DNA of 64,000 nt from Saprospiraceae bacterium. GTDB taxonomy: Bacteria > Bacteroidota > Bacteroidia > Chitinophagales > Saprospiraceae. The stretch covers positions 103,501 through 167,500 of the forward strand of contig CATQHI010000007.1 in the NCBI GenBank assembly GCA_958295895.1. The letters run 5' to 3'. The notes under the pieces were generated by a model. It was not told the DNA's origin and did not search any database. It saw nothing but the letters and a program-made list of their open reading frames with translations. Positions 1-8,087 of this stretch are shown piece after piece; the first letter of the stretch is position 1, and each line of letters starts with the position of its first letter. A program made the translations under genes and the position numbers.

Positions 1-537
1 CGTCCGCTCGGGGGCTACGGCCACCTGGGGCTCGATCTCAAAACCGGGTACAACCTCGGCAATGCCTACCACTGGTGGGCAAGCACGATGGATATGGACT
101 TCCTCTACCTGCCCACCGTATCGGGCTGGAAGGCCTACTACCAGGCACCGGGCTACTACCGGAGCTGGATCACGTCTACCACCCTGCAGCGCCGCCGCCG
201 ACTCGTTCAGGACATTTGCTGGGGCGGCGTATGGACCGAGGGCCAGGGCCGGCCCTTCGATTGGTTCGGCTTCATCGCCCGCCTGACTACGCCGGACGAC
301 GTCAATGCCCTGATCGATGATGTTGCCGCCCTCTTTCTATCCACACCGCCCCACCCCGATCAGCTTACGGGACTGAAGGACGTACTGCTGCCCGGCCTCC
401 CCGACCTGGAGTGGACCATCCAGTACCGGCAGTACCTCGCTAATCCCGAGAACCCCGAGTTCGCCAATCCGCTGCTGAGCAAGATCAAGGACTTCTTCCG
501 CGCCCTCTTCAGCCTCGCCGAATTTCACCTCCAATAA
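1..537 (+). CDS. DUF1800 domain-containing protein, C-terminal part (5' end outside window)
   Basis: The open frame runs in from the window edge with no start, so only the last 178 residues are seen. The segment with PTVSGW followed by SWITSTTLQRR matches the conserved C-terminal PPxVxGW...WIxSxTLxxR block of DUF1800 proteins. The function of the family is unknown; members are usually exported. The stop lies 11 bases before the start of a DUF1501 gene, the usual partner of DUF1800 in Bacteroidota and Planctomycetota, so the two probably form one operon. The remaining residues end in a plain helix-rich tail with no sorting domain. Family assignment is sure to moderate; the role is unknown. Confidence 0.85.
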   Translation, partial: RPLGGYGHLGLDLKTGYNLGNAYHWWASTMDMDFLYLPTVSGWKAYYQAPGYYRSWITSTTLQRRRRLVQDICWGGVWTEGQGRPFDWFGFIARLTTPDDVNALIDDVAALFLSTPPHPDQLTGLKDVLLPGLPDLEWTIQYRQYLANPENPEFANPLLSKIKDFFRALFSLAEFHLQ

Positions 538-548
538 GCCCACCCACC

Positions 549-2399
549 ATGAACCGTAGAAACTTTCTGCGCCAGACCGGCGCCATCTCCCTTCCTCTGC
601 TTGGTGGCCTCAGCGGCGTTCAAGCCCTGCACAGCAGTCGCCTAAGTCAGCTCCTTGACGGCGTTGATAACGACAAGGTGCTGGTGCTGATCCAGCTACT
701 CGGAGGTAACGATGGGCTCAACACCCTCATCCCCCTCGACCAGCTCAGCGCCCTAAACACCGTGCGGCCTAACGTAGTGCTACCCGAAGGCAGCTTGCTA
801 CAACTTAACCCCGGCGCTGCCCAGGCCTTCCACCCCCGTATGCAGGGCTTTCGGCAGCTGTACGGCGAGGGCAAACTCAGTATCGTACAGAGCGTGGGCT
901 ACCCCAACCAGAACCGCAGCCACTTCCGCTCCACCGATATCTGGAGCACGGCCTCCCCGGCCGAGGTCGAGTACACCACCGGCTGGGCGGGCCGCTACCT
1001 GGAAAGCCGGAACCCCGGCTACCCGGAGGGCTACCCCAATCCGGACCGCCCCGATCCGCTGGCCATCACCATGGGCAATGCTGCCAGCGAGACCTGCCAG
1101 GGCACGGTGACTAATATGTGCCAGACGGTCAACAATCCCTTCGAGATCACCTCCCTGGCCACCGGCGGCAACACGCCGCTGCCGGACAACCGCTTCGGCG
1201 AGCAGGTGGACTTTCTGCGCATCGCCATCAGTCAGACCAACGCCTACGGAGCCTCCATCAACGAAGCGGCCGAGGCCGGAACGTCCACGGCGACCTACCC
1301 AGATAGCAATTTCGGCCGCCAGTTGCAGAATGTGGTGCGCATGGTTAGCGGCGGGCTGCAGACAAAGGTGTACGTCGTACAACTGGGTGGCTTCGACACT
1401 CACGCTCAGCAGGTCAGCGGCAACAAAACGGAGGGCCGCCACGCCGATCTCCTCGGTGACCTGGCTAGCGGGCTGGCTGCCTTCCAGAGTGACCTGGAGG
1501 ACCAGGGGCTAGCCGATCGGGTACTGGGCATGACCTTCAGTGAGTTCGGCCGCCAGGTGCGCTCCAACGGTAGCAACGGCACCGACCACGGGGATGCCGC
1601 TCCGCTCTTTGTGTTCGGCAACTGCGCCAGTAGCTCCGTGCTGGGGGAAAGCCCCACGATCGACACCGAGGGCGAGCCGGGCCTGGCCGTACCCATGCAG
1701 TATGATTTCCGCGACGTGTACGGCTCGGTGCTCATGGACTGGTTCGAGGTGCCGGAGGACAGGGTGCGCCAACTCATCTACCCGGGCTTTCGGTACCTGC
1801 CAGTAGCCGGTGGCTGCTCGACCGCCGTAGCCGCAGCGGCGGATAGGCTCAGCGGCGCAGCTAAGGGACTGGAGACCTCCGTCCTGCTCGACTGGCAGAC
1901 GACCGACGAGCGCGAGTACCGCGGTTTTGAGATCGAGCGCAGTGAGGACGGTCGCACCTTCACCTTCATTGCCTGGCAGCCCACCCTGGCCCCCGCCGGC
2001 GGGGGTGCTGGTTATCACTTCGAGGACCCTGACGTGCAGCTGGGCCCGCTGTACTACTACCGGCTGCGGAAGATGGCCTTCGACGGCAGCTCCGAGCTCA
2101 GCCCCATCATGACCGCCCGCCTGGCGGGTACGGCCATTGCGGAGTGGACAGTAGGCCTGCCCTACCCCAACCCCGTGGTGGACCGGACGACGATCAAGGT
2201 CTATGCGCCCACCGACGATCGCATTACCTGGAGCGTACTGGACCTTACGGGTCGGCGGCTTCTGCAGGATAGCGCCAGCGTAGTAGGCCGCCAGGATAAC
2301 CTCATCGAGGTACGCACCGGTCGGTTGCCGGCGGGGGTTTACCTGATCCGCCTGGAGGGAAGATTAGTGAACGAGACGCGGCAGATCAGGGTACGCTAG
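549..2399 (+). CDS. DUF1501 domain-containing protein with T9SS type A sorting domain
   Basis: 616 residues. The N-terminus MNRRNFLRQTGAISLPLL resembles a twin-arginine-like export signal common in this family. The DUF1501 domain follows: LLGGNDGLNT at about 50-59, QLGGFDTHAQQ near 280, and SEFGR...GTDHGD near 330-348, which are the sulfatase-like core motifs of the family. A fibronectin-like segment lies around 420-515. The C-terminus from YPNPVVDR (about 537) to the end is a type A T9SS sorting domain with the typical GRRLL and LPAGVYLIRL stretches. I infer a secreted or cell-surface protein released through the T9SS. It is co-transcribed with the DUF1800 gene 11 bases upstream. The biochemical activity is not known. 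Confidence 0.92.
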   Translation: MNRRNFLRQTGAISLPLLGGLSGVQALHSSRLSQLLDGVDNDKVLVLIQLLGGNDGLNTLIPLDQLSALNTVRPNVVLPEGSLLQLNPGAAQAFHPRMQGFRQLYGEGKLSIVQSVGYPNQNRSHFRSTDIWSTASPAEVEYTTGWAGRYLESRNPGYPEGYPNPDRPDPLAITMGNAASETCQGTVTNMCQTVNNPFEITSLATGGNTPLPDNRFGEQVDFLRIAISQTNAYGASINEAAEAGTSTATYPDSNFGRQLQNVVRMVSGGLQTKVYVVQLGGFDTHAQQVSGNKTEGRHADLLGDLASGLAAFQSDLEDQGLADRVLGMTFSEFGRQVRSNGSNGTDHGDAAPLFVFGNCASSSVLGESPTIDTEGEPGLAVPMQYDFRDVYGSVLMDWFEVPEDRVRQLIYPGFRYLPVAGGCSTAVAAAADRLSGAAKGLETSVLLDWQTTDEREYRGFEIERSEDGRTFTFIAWQPTLAPAGGGAGYHFEDPDVQLGPLYYYRLRKMAFDGSSELSPIMTARLAGTAIAEWTVGLPYPNPVVDRTTIKVYAPTDDRITWSVLDLTGRRLLQDSASVVGRQDNLIEVRTGRLPAGVYLIRLEGRLVNETRQIRVR

Positions 2400-2419
2400 C
2401 GGGGCTGGTTCGACTGTTG

Positions 2420-2427
2420 TACCTTTG
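2420..2427 (+). promoter_or_regulatory. Promoter -7 element for corA
   Basis: TACCTTTG is an exact match to the Bacteroidota -7 consensus TAnnTTTG. It lies 26 bases before the corA ATG and just after the DUF1501 stop. No clear TTG -33 box is seen at the usual spacing. This suggests corA is transcribed apart from the DUF1800/DUF1501 operon. Confidence 0.55.
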
Positions 2428-2453
2428 CGGGCGCTTCACCAAAACGCCCCGCC

Positions 2454-3404
2454 ATGATCAGCTACTACGCCAGTGCTTCCGGCCGCCTGGGACAGGTGGA
2501 GCAGGCGGGCCCCGACAGTTGGATTCACGTCTGCCCGCCCTTCGCCTCCGATGAGCTTTCCGATCTGGCCGAGCGCTATGAACTGCCGATTGACTTTCTG
2601 ACCGACCCGCTGGACATCGACGAGCGCTCGCGCTACGAGCGGGAGGACGAGGCGCGGCTGATCGTCATCAATACCCCCGTGCTGAGCGAGTCGGAGACGG
2701 AAAACGACAGCATCTACATCACCGTGCCGATCGGTATCATTCTGACGCCCGAGGCGCTGATCACCATCACCTCGGCCCGGGAGCACCCGGTACTGCAGCT
2801 GTTTATCGACAACAAGGTGCGCAACGTCGATACGGCCCGGCGGAGCCAGTTCGTGCTGCGCATCTTCGAGCACACAGTGTACCGCTTCCTCACCTGCCTC
2901 AAGCGACTGAACGTACGGCGCAACCTCATCGAGCAGGAGCTCTACGACTCCAGCCGCAACCGCGAGCTCAAGCAGCTGCTGAGCATCGAGAAATCGCTGG
3001 TCTACTTCATCAATGCCCTCAATGGCAACGAGCTGCTTAAGATGAAGATGAAACGGGCCGACTTTCTCGGCATCCGCCAGGACGAGGACCTCTGGGACCT
3101 CTTCGAGGACATCATCATTGACAACGGTCAGGCCCTTGAAATGGCTAATATTTACACCAATATCCTCAACGGCACCATGGACGCCTACGGCTCCATCATA
3201 TCTAATAACCTCAACATTACCATTCAGCGACTTACCCTCATCACTATTGTGCTCACCGTACCCATGGTAGTGGCCAGTTTCTATGGAATGAACGTCAACA
3301 TGCCGCTACAGGAAAAATGGTACGCTTTTCCGGTCATCCTGGTACTCTCAGTGATCTTGAGCCTGGCTGTTATCTTTTACTTCCGGCGCAAACGACTCTT
3401 TTAG
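2454..3404 (+). CDS. corA: CorA family divalent metal (Mg2+) transporter
   Basis: 316 residues, the normal CorA length. The long acidic and helical cytoplasmic domain is followed by two C-terminal membrane helices. The signature YGMNV sits at the end of the first helix (GMN at 278-280), with NMPL in the periplasmic loop and a basic tail RRKRLF. CorA proteins form homopentameric inner-membrane channels that take up Mg2+ and sometimes Co2+ or Ni2+. The gene has its own promoter-like element and stands alone. Its TAG stop is embedded in the first copy of a TAGAC-type hairpin repeat. Confidence 0.95.
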   Translation: MISYYASASGRLGQVEQAGPDSWIHVCPPFASDELSDLAERYELPIDFLTDPLDIDERSRYEREDEARLIVINTPVLSESETENDSIYITVPIGIILTPEALITITSAREHPVLQLFIDNKVRNVDTARRSQFVLRIFEHTVYRFLTCLKRLNVRRNLIEQELYDSSRNRELKQLLSIEKSLVYFINALNGNELLKMKMKRADFLGIRQDEDLWDLFEDIIIDNGQALEMANIYTNILNGTMDAYGSIISNNLNITIQRLTLITIVLTVPMVVASFYGMNVNMPLQEKWYAFPVILVLSVILSLAVIFYFRRKRLF

Positions 3405-3489
3405 ACGCTGTCGCTGGTTAGACGCCTTCGGCTGGTAGACGGTCCGACCAGCGCAGCATCTACCCGGCCGAAGGCCGGTCTAACAAGCC
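3401..3489. repeat. Cluster of TAGAC-bounded hairpin repeats after corA
   Basis: The gap after corA is filled with short inverted repeats bounded by TTAGAC/GTAGAC and TCTAAC/TCTACC. Hairpins include GCCTTCGGC at 3423-3432, an outer stem CGCTGGT (3412-3418) with ACCAGCG (3447-3453), and CCGGCC-GAA-GGCCGG at 3464-3478. The same word GCCTTCGGC flanked by TAGAC occurs upstream of the MarR gene at 9913-9990, so this is a dispersed family, not a single terminator. Confidence 0.6.
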
Positions 3490-3541
3490 GTAGGCAATCT
3501 ATTCTCTACCTTTACCCCTTTAGTGCTAAGCCCTCACCTTC

Positions 3542-4624
3542 ATGCCATACACCACCATCACCGGGATAGGTCACTACGTGCCGAAAAATGTCGTTACTAA
3601 TCAGGACCTAACCGCAGTAATGGAAACCAGCGACGCGTGGATCCGCGAACGCACCGGGATCGAGGAGCGCCGCTACATCGACCGGACCAAGGAGACCACC
3701 ACCTCACTGGCCGTGGAGGCCTCCCTACGGGCAATCGCCGATGCGGGAATTGACAAGGAAGAAATTGACTTTATCGTTTTCGCTACCCTGAGCCCCGACT
3801 ACTACTTTCCGGGTAGCGGTGTGCTCCTACAGCGGGAGCTGGGAATCAGCGGTACGGAGATTGCCGCCCTCGACATTCGTGCGCAGTGCTCGGGCTTCAT
3901 CTACGGGCTCAGCACCGCCGACCAGTTCATCAAATCGGGGATGTACAAGAAGATCCTCTTGGTGGGGGCCGAGGTGCACAGTGTGGGACTCGATTTTACC
4001 ACCCGGGGGCGCAACGTCAGTGTCATTTTCGGAGACGGGGCCGGGGCGGTGATCCTGGAGGCTACGGAGGATAAGGACCAGGCGGTGCTTTCCACCGTAA
4101 TGCACAGCGACGGCACCTACGCCGAGAAACTCAGCTACATGTACCCGGGGGCCCACGGGGGCTACTTCATCGAGAAGTACGGCCTGGAGGGCTTCGACGT
4201 CGAGTACGACCTGGAAAACAACCAGTACGGCGGCGTTTTCTGGAATCAGGACATGCTTGACCAGGCCCGCGTATACCCCCACATGGAGGGGCAGGCGGTC
4301 TTTAAGATGGCGGTGCGCAAGTTCCCAGAGGTGATCATGGAGGCCCTCACCAAGGCTGGCCTGGGCATCGAGGACCTTAATTTACTTATTCCCCACCAGG
4401 CCAATCTGCGCATCAATCAATTTGTGGCCAATACCATGGGGCTCTGCGACCACCAGGTGTACAACAACATCATGCGGTACGGCAACACCACGGCGGCCTC
4501 GATCCCCCTGGCGCTCTCCGAGGCCCGCGATGAGGGCAAGGTGAAAAAGGGGGATGTCGTCACGCTGGCAGCATTTGGCGCAGGTTTCACCTGGGCGGCG
4601 GCGGTGCTGCGCTGGGGGAAGTAG
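3542..4624 (+). CDS. fabH: 3-oxoacyl-ACP synthase III (ketoacyl-ACP synthase)
   Basis: 360 residues. The catalytic triad of FabH is visible: Cys116 in RAQCSGF, His285 in IPHQANLRI, and Asn315 in YGNTT. FabH condenses an acyl-CoA primer with malonyl-ACP to start type II fatty acid synthesis; Bacteroidota enzymes often use branched primers. The protein is longer than the E. coli enzyme because of an insert at about 195-245 containing GAHGGYF and NNQYGGVFW, a form common in this phylum. Genomes here often carry several paralogues, so this need not be the housekeeping copy. A TACCTTTA -7-like box lies at 3507-3514. It converges on folC. Confidence 0.93.
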   Translation: MPYTTITGIGHYVPKNVVTNQDLTAVMETSDAWIRERTGIEERRYIDRTKETTTSLAVEASLRAIADAGIDKEEIDFIVFATLSPDYYFPGSGVLLQRELGISGTEIAALDIRAQCSGFIYGLSTADQFIKSGMYKKILLVGAEVHSVGLDFTTRGRNVSVIFGDGAGAVILEATEDKDQAVLSTVMHSDGTYAEKLSYMYPGAHGGYFIEKYGLEGFDVEYDLENNQYGGVFWNQDMLDQARVYPHMEGQAVFKMAVRKFPEVIMEALTKAGLGIEDLNLLIPHQANLRINQFVANTMGLCDHQVYNNIMRYGNTTAASIPLALSEARDEGKVKKGDVVTLAAFGAGFTWAAAVLRWGK

Positions 4625-4653
4625 CCGTAGCGACGGCTTGAGCCGCCAGGCTA

Positions 4654-5961
4654 TCAGAGTACCTCGGCTACGGTAAAGATGCTACCGCCCACGAAGACGA
4701 TATCCTTCTGTGAGGCCGCCTTTAGGGCCGCCCGGTACCCCTTCTGTACCGAACCGAACGTCTCCCCAATAAGGCGGTACTCCGCTGCCGCAGCCACCAG
4801 GTCCTCCGCCGCCAGCCCGCGCGGAATATCCGCCTTCACGAAGTAGTAGCTGGCATTCGTGGGGAAGAGGGGCAGTACGTGGTGTAGATCCTTGTCGTTC
4901 ACCACCCCGAGTACAATGTGCTGGTGCCCCTTCCGGTAGGCATTCTGCTCGTTCAGCAGGGCAATCACCGGTCCGAGCCCCTCCCCATTATGGGCACTAT
5001 CCGCGATGACCAGGGGGGTAGACCGCAACACCTGCCAGCGCCCAATGTAGTAGGTAAGCCCGTGCAGGTTTCCCCACGCCCGCCGAACGGCTTCGGGATC
5101 GAGGTCGAGGTAGTCGCGGTGATCCAGTTCGATCAGCGCGGCGATGGCCGTTCGGTGGTTCTCCACTACGTAGGGGCCATCGACCGATACGGCAATTGGG
5201 AACTCCAGCGGTGGGATGGCTTCCCCGGCAAACAAATGCTGCCGGCTGTAATCATCCTCCCGGGTGAAGTTGGCCCGGATACTGTACTCCTGGTCTGCGA
5301 AGTGGATAGGGGCACTGACCTCCCTGGCTTTCTTGCGGAATACCGGTTGCGTCTCGGCCTGGGTCAGACCAATCACTACCGGCCGCCCCGGCTTGATGAT
5401 GCCCGCCTTTTCCCCGGCAATTTCGGGTAGGGTATCGCCGAGAAACTGCAGGTGATCGTAGCCAATGTTGGTGATTACACTTAGCACCGGGTCTACCACA
5501 TTGGTGCTATCCAGCCGCCCGCCCAGTCCTACCTCCAGCACCACCCACTGCACCTGCGCCCCCGCAAAGTAGTCCAGGGCCATAGCCACCGTGATCTCGA
5601 AAAAGCTCGGCTCGATCCGCTCGATGGCCGGCTCGATCCGCTCTACGAAGTTCACCACCGCATCCGGTGGGATAAACTCCCCGTTGATCTTGATCCGCTC
5701 CCGAAAATCTTTGTAGTGTGGACTAGTGTATAATCCTACCCGGTTGCCGTGCGTCTGTAGGGCTGCGGCGATCAGGTGGCTCACCGTACCCTTGCCGTTC
5801 GTCCCGCCCACGTGCACGAAGCGCAGGCCCCGCTCCGGGTGCCCCAACTCCTCCAGCAGCAGGCGGATATTCGTGAGGTCCTTTTTCATGGCCACGTCGC
5901 CCTGCCGCTGGTACATGGGCAGGCGGGTGAGGAGGTAGTCGAGGGTCTCCGGGTACGTCAT
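4654..5961 (-). CDS. folC: Bifunctional folylpolyglutamate synthase / dihydrofolate synthase
   Basis: 435 residues, normal length for FolC. The Mur-ligase-type ATP-binding loop GGTNGKGTVS is at 52-61, followed by LYTSPHYKDFRERI, the substrate-loop region of FolC, and VVLEVGLGGRLDSTN near 140-155. The C-terminal ligase domain contains the DSAHNGEG motif. The enzyme adds glutamate to dihydropteroate and to tetrahydrofolate in the cytoplasm, making and retaining folates. It is divergent from a small TPR gene that begins only 11 bases away, so the two start regions must share a very short promoter space. Confidence 0.95.
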   Translation of the reverse strand: MTYPETLDYLLTRLPMYQRQGDVAMKKDLTNIRLLLEELGHPERGLRFVHVGGTNGKGTVSHLIAAALQTHGNRVGLYTSPHYKDFRERIKINGEFIPPDAVVNFVERIEPAIERIEPSFFEITVAMALDYFAGAQVQWVVLEVGLGGRLDSTNVVDPVLSVITNIGYDHLQFLGDTLPEIAGEKAGIIKPGRPVVIGLTQAETQPVFRKKAREVSAPIHFADQEYSIRANFTREDDYSRQHLFAGEAIPPLEFPIAVSVDGPYVVENHRTAIAALIELDHRDYLDLDPEAVRRAWGNLHGLTYYIGRWQVLRSTPLVIADSAHNGEGLGPVIALLNEQNAYRKGHQHIVLGVVNDKDLHHVLPLFPTNASYYFVKADIPRGLAAEDLVAAAAEYRLIGETFGSVQKGYRAALKAASQKDIVFVGGSIFTVAEVL

Positions 5962-5972
5962 ACCTTCGCAAG

Positions 5973-6292
5973 ATGAGCAGAAAGGAGCAGATTATCAGTA
6001 TGCTGGAGCAGTCGCCCAGGGACGCCTTCCTGCGCTTCGCACTGGCTAAAGAATGGGAGGGTAACGACCCGGCCGCCCTCAACATCTACCGCAGCCTCGT
6101 CAACGACCAGCCGGACTACATCGGCACCTACTACCACCTGGTAAGACGCTGGAACGGATGGAGCGGCCGCGGGAAGCCTGGCGGGTCTATACCGAGGGGA
6201 TGGCGATCACCAAACGGCTCGGGGAGCAGCACGCGATGCGGGAGCTAGCCGGGGCGCGCATGGAGCTGGGGGACGAGGAAGACTTTACCTAG
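5973..6292 (+). pseudogene. Small TPR-type protein, one-base frameshift
   Basis: The frame opens with MSRKEQIISMLEQSPRDAF and reads a TPR-like helix pair ending in GTYYHL. At 6140-6141 the frame is lost: restoring one G (CTGG to CTGGG) gives GKTLERMERPREAWRVYTEG and continues to a stop at 6292. The restored protein is 106 residues and matches a small tetratricopeptide protein common in Bacteroidota. The function of that family is unknown. A TACCTTCG box at 5961-5968 sits only four bases before the ATG. The repaired 3' end overlaps the convergent anti-sigma gene by 48 bases. Either a sequencing indel or a true pseudogene. Confidence 0.7.
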
Positions 6293-6682
6293 AGGCGGTA
6301 CTTCTGGGGCTACGGTGAGCCGGGCGGTGGGTTCGTTGCGGGATACTAGCGTACCATCAGCCCGACCGTCGTCTAGGGGTGCGTAGGGGGCAATGCGGAT
6401 CGTAGCGGGGGTAGCCGCGTCGAGTGGAAGCTCCTCCATCGACTGCGCACGCTGGGCCAGTACATCGCTGTCCGGGGTAGCCGGCAGGGCGGTCAGGGCG
6501 GCGTAGCCGGCCACGAGCAGAAGTACGGCGGCGATCATCCAGGGGCGGAGGCCGAATACGCGACCCCTACCCCGGCGGTCGAGGCGCTGCTCGATGCGGT
6601 CCCAGTTTTTGGGATCAGGACGGCGGCGCAGGCCCCGGGCGGTGCGGCGGAACTGACGGTCGAAGGTATCGGGACTAGACAT
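6245..6682 (-). CDS. Probable membrane-bound anti-sigma factor
   Basis: 145 residues with one membrane helix near 47-65 (MIAAVLLLVAGYAALTAL), preceded by a basic cytoplasmic region rich in Arg and followed by a proline-rich outer segment. No zinc-binding HxxxCxxC motif is present. The gene lies 13 bases downstream of an ECF sigma factor on the same strand, the usual position of a cognate anti-sigma factor. The call rests on this context and on the topology, not on a recognised domain. The 3' end overlaps the convergent TPR gene. Confidence 0.6.
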   Translation of the reverse strand: MSSPDTFDRQFRRTARGLRRRPDPKNWDRIEQRLDRRGRGRVFGLRPWMIAAVLLLVAGYAALTALPATPDSDVLAQRAQSMEELPLDAATPATIRIAPYAPLDDGRADGTLVSRNEPTARLTVAPEVPPLGKVFLVPQLHARPG

Positions 6683-6695
6683 GGTGGTGGTAGGG

Positions 6696-7246
6696 TTAGC
6701 GGGCGGGGTAGCCCAATTTTTCGAGTTGCTCGCGCAGGCGCTTCTTGGCCAGGATGAGCTGTGATTTACTGGTGTTGATGCTGATCTTGAGGAGCTCGGC
6801 GATCTCGCGGTGCTTGTAGCCCTCGATCACGTAGAGGTTGAAGACGGTGCGGTAGCCGGTTGGAAGTCCATCAAGCAGCCTGAGGATATCGCGCTCAGCT
6901 AATCGCTCGGCGGCGGCGGCCGGTACGCTATAGCTGGCGGGGTTCACCTCGGTAAGCTCGGCGGCCCGCTTCAGAGCGTGTTTTTTGCGCAGCAGCATCA
7001 GTGCCTCGTTGACCCACGATGCGGCGTATCCACCCCTCGAAGCTACCCGTATCGTTGAAGGTGTCGATCTTATCGAAGACCCGGAAAAAGGCGGTGACCA
7101 GTACATCGTCGGCGTCAGACTCCGCTGGCGGCAGTAAGCGGCGGGCTACCGCCCCCATCAGCGGGGCGTACTGCTCGTTAGACTGCGCGCTGGGCCCGTC
7201 GGTCGTTCGCTCTGCAGCCGGCGATGAGTTCCTGCTCCGTGGTCAA
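6696..7246 (-). pseudogene. ECF RNA polymerase sigma factor, two frameshifts
   Basis: Three adjacent frames together give one normal 182-residue ECF sigma factor. From a TTG start at 7246 the first frame reads TTEQELIAGCRANDRRAQRAV and hits TAA at 7178-7180; dropping one A gives YEQYAPLMGAVARRLL. The second frame carries sigma region 2 (ADDVLVTAFFRVFDKI, GSFEGWIRRI); dropping one G at 7013-7015 restores VVNEALMLLRKKH. The third frame carries region 4 with LPTGYRTVFNLYVIEGY and HREIAELLKIS. ECF factors direct RNA polymerase to stress or cell-surface regulons. The gene starts 7 bases after the lipB stop and is followed by the anti-sigma gene. Two indels in a gene otherwise perfectly conserved suggest sequencing error. 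Confidence 0.75.
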
Positions 7247-7253
7247 AGGGGGG

Positions 7254-8000
7254 TTAAAGATTGGTTCGGGACTTAAGATGCTCGGTTGCGGCTACTTTGG
7301 TGGGTGTGAAGGTGAACACCTCGGCGAAGTGCCGCTCCATGCGGGGTAACACCTCGGTGAGCTCCAGGGGTCTACCCAGCTCTACACTCATACTGGTCAC
7401 GGCGCGATCGGCCTCGGCGATACCGCAGGGTACGATGTGATTGAAGTGGCTCAGATTGGGCCGTACGTTGAGGGCCAGTCCGTGCATGGTCGTCCAGCGG
7501 CTCAGGTGCACCCCGATGGCGCAGATCTTGCGGCGGGGCGGGCGGCGGGCGGGATCACCGGCCAGCCATACACCCGTGTAGCCTGGATCGCGCTGGCCCA
7601 CGAGTCCGAAGTCGGCCAGCGTGCGGATCACCACCTCCTCCAGGCTGCGGACGTAGCGGTGCACGTCGTTGAAGAACTCGTCGAGGTCAAAGATGGGATA
7701 GGCGACAAGCTGGCCGGGGCCGTGGTAGGTGATGTCGCCGCCGCGGTTGATGCGGTGGAAGGCGATGCCCTGCTGGGCTAGTTGGGCTTCGGTGAGCAGC
7801 AGGTGGTCTACGGAGCCTGACTTGCCCAGGGTGTAGACGGGTGGGTGCTCGACGAAGAGTAGGTGGTGGTGTTGGGTTACAGCTTCTCCTCTGCGGGCGG
7901 CTAGCTTGCGGGCTACTACTTCTTGGTGTAGTTGGGTCTGTAGGTCCCAGGCTTGTTGGTAGGGGAGGTGGGTTAGGGGGTGGAGGTGGACAGCGGGCAT
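7254..8000 (-). CDS. lipB: Octanoyl-[ACP]:protein N-octanoyltransferase (lipoate biosynthesis)
   Basis: 248 residues. The LipB signature RGGDITYHGPGQ lies at 86-97. The catalytic pair is visible: Lys158 in RRKICAIGVHL and Cys192 in HIVPCGI. LipB moves octanoate from acyl-carrier protein to the lipoyl domains of E2 subunits and GcvH, after which LipA inserts sulfur. It acts in the cytoplasm. A strong hairpin at 8043-8073 separates it from the upstream oxidoreductase gene, while the sigma factor gene follows after 7 bases, so lipB may head a lipB-sigma-anti-sigma transcript. Confidence 0.95.
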   Translation of the reverse strand: MPAVHLHPLTHLPYQQAWDLQTQLHQEVVARKLAARRGEAVTQHHHLLFVEHPPVYTLGKSGSVDHLLLTEAQLAQQGIAFHRINRGGDITYHGPGQLVAYPIFDLDEFFNDVHRYVRSLEEVVIRTLADFGLVGQRDPGYTGVWLAGDPARRPPRRKICAIGVHLSRWTTMHGLALNVRPNLSHFNHIVPCGIAEADRAVTSMSVELGRPLELTEVLPRMERHFAEVFTFTPTKVAATEHLKSRTNL

Positions 8001-8042
8001 GGAGAGGCGAATAGCAGCTTAGGTATACACTCGGCGGACGAA

Positions 8043-8073
8043 CTTTTTAGAGCGCTGTGGGCGCTCTAAAAAG
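8043..8073 (-). terminator. Bidirectional rho-independent terminator
   Basis: A perfect 13-bp stem (CTTTTTAGAGCGC with GCGCTCTAAAAAG) closes a 5-base loop TGTGG. T runs occur on both strands, so it can stop transcription either way. It lies just after the stop of the quinone oxidoreductase gene and before lipB. Confidence 0.85.
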
Positions 8074-8087
8074 AATTACGCTACAGG

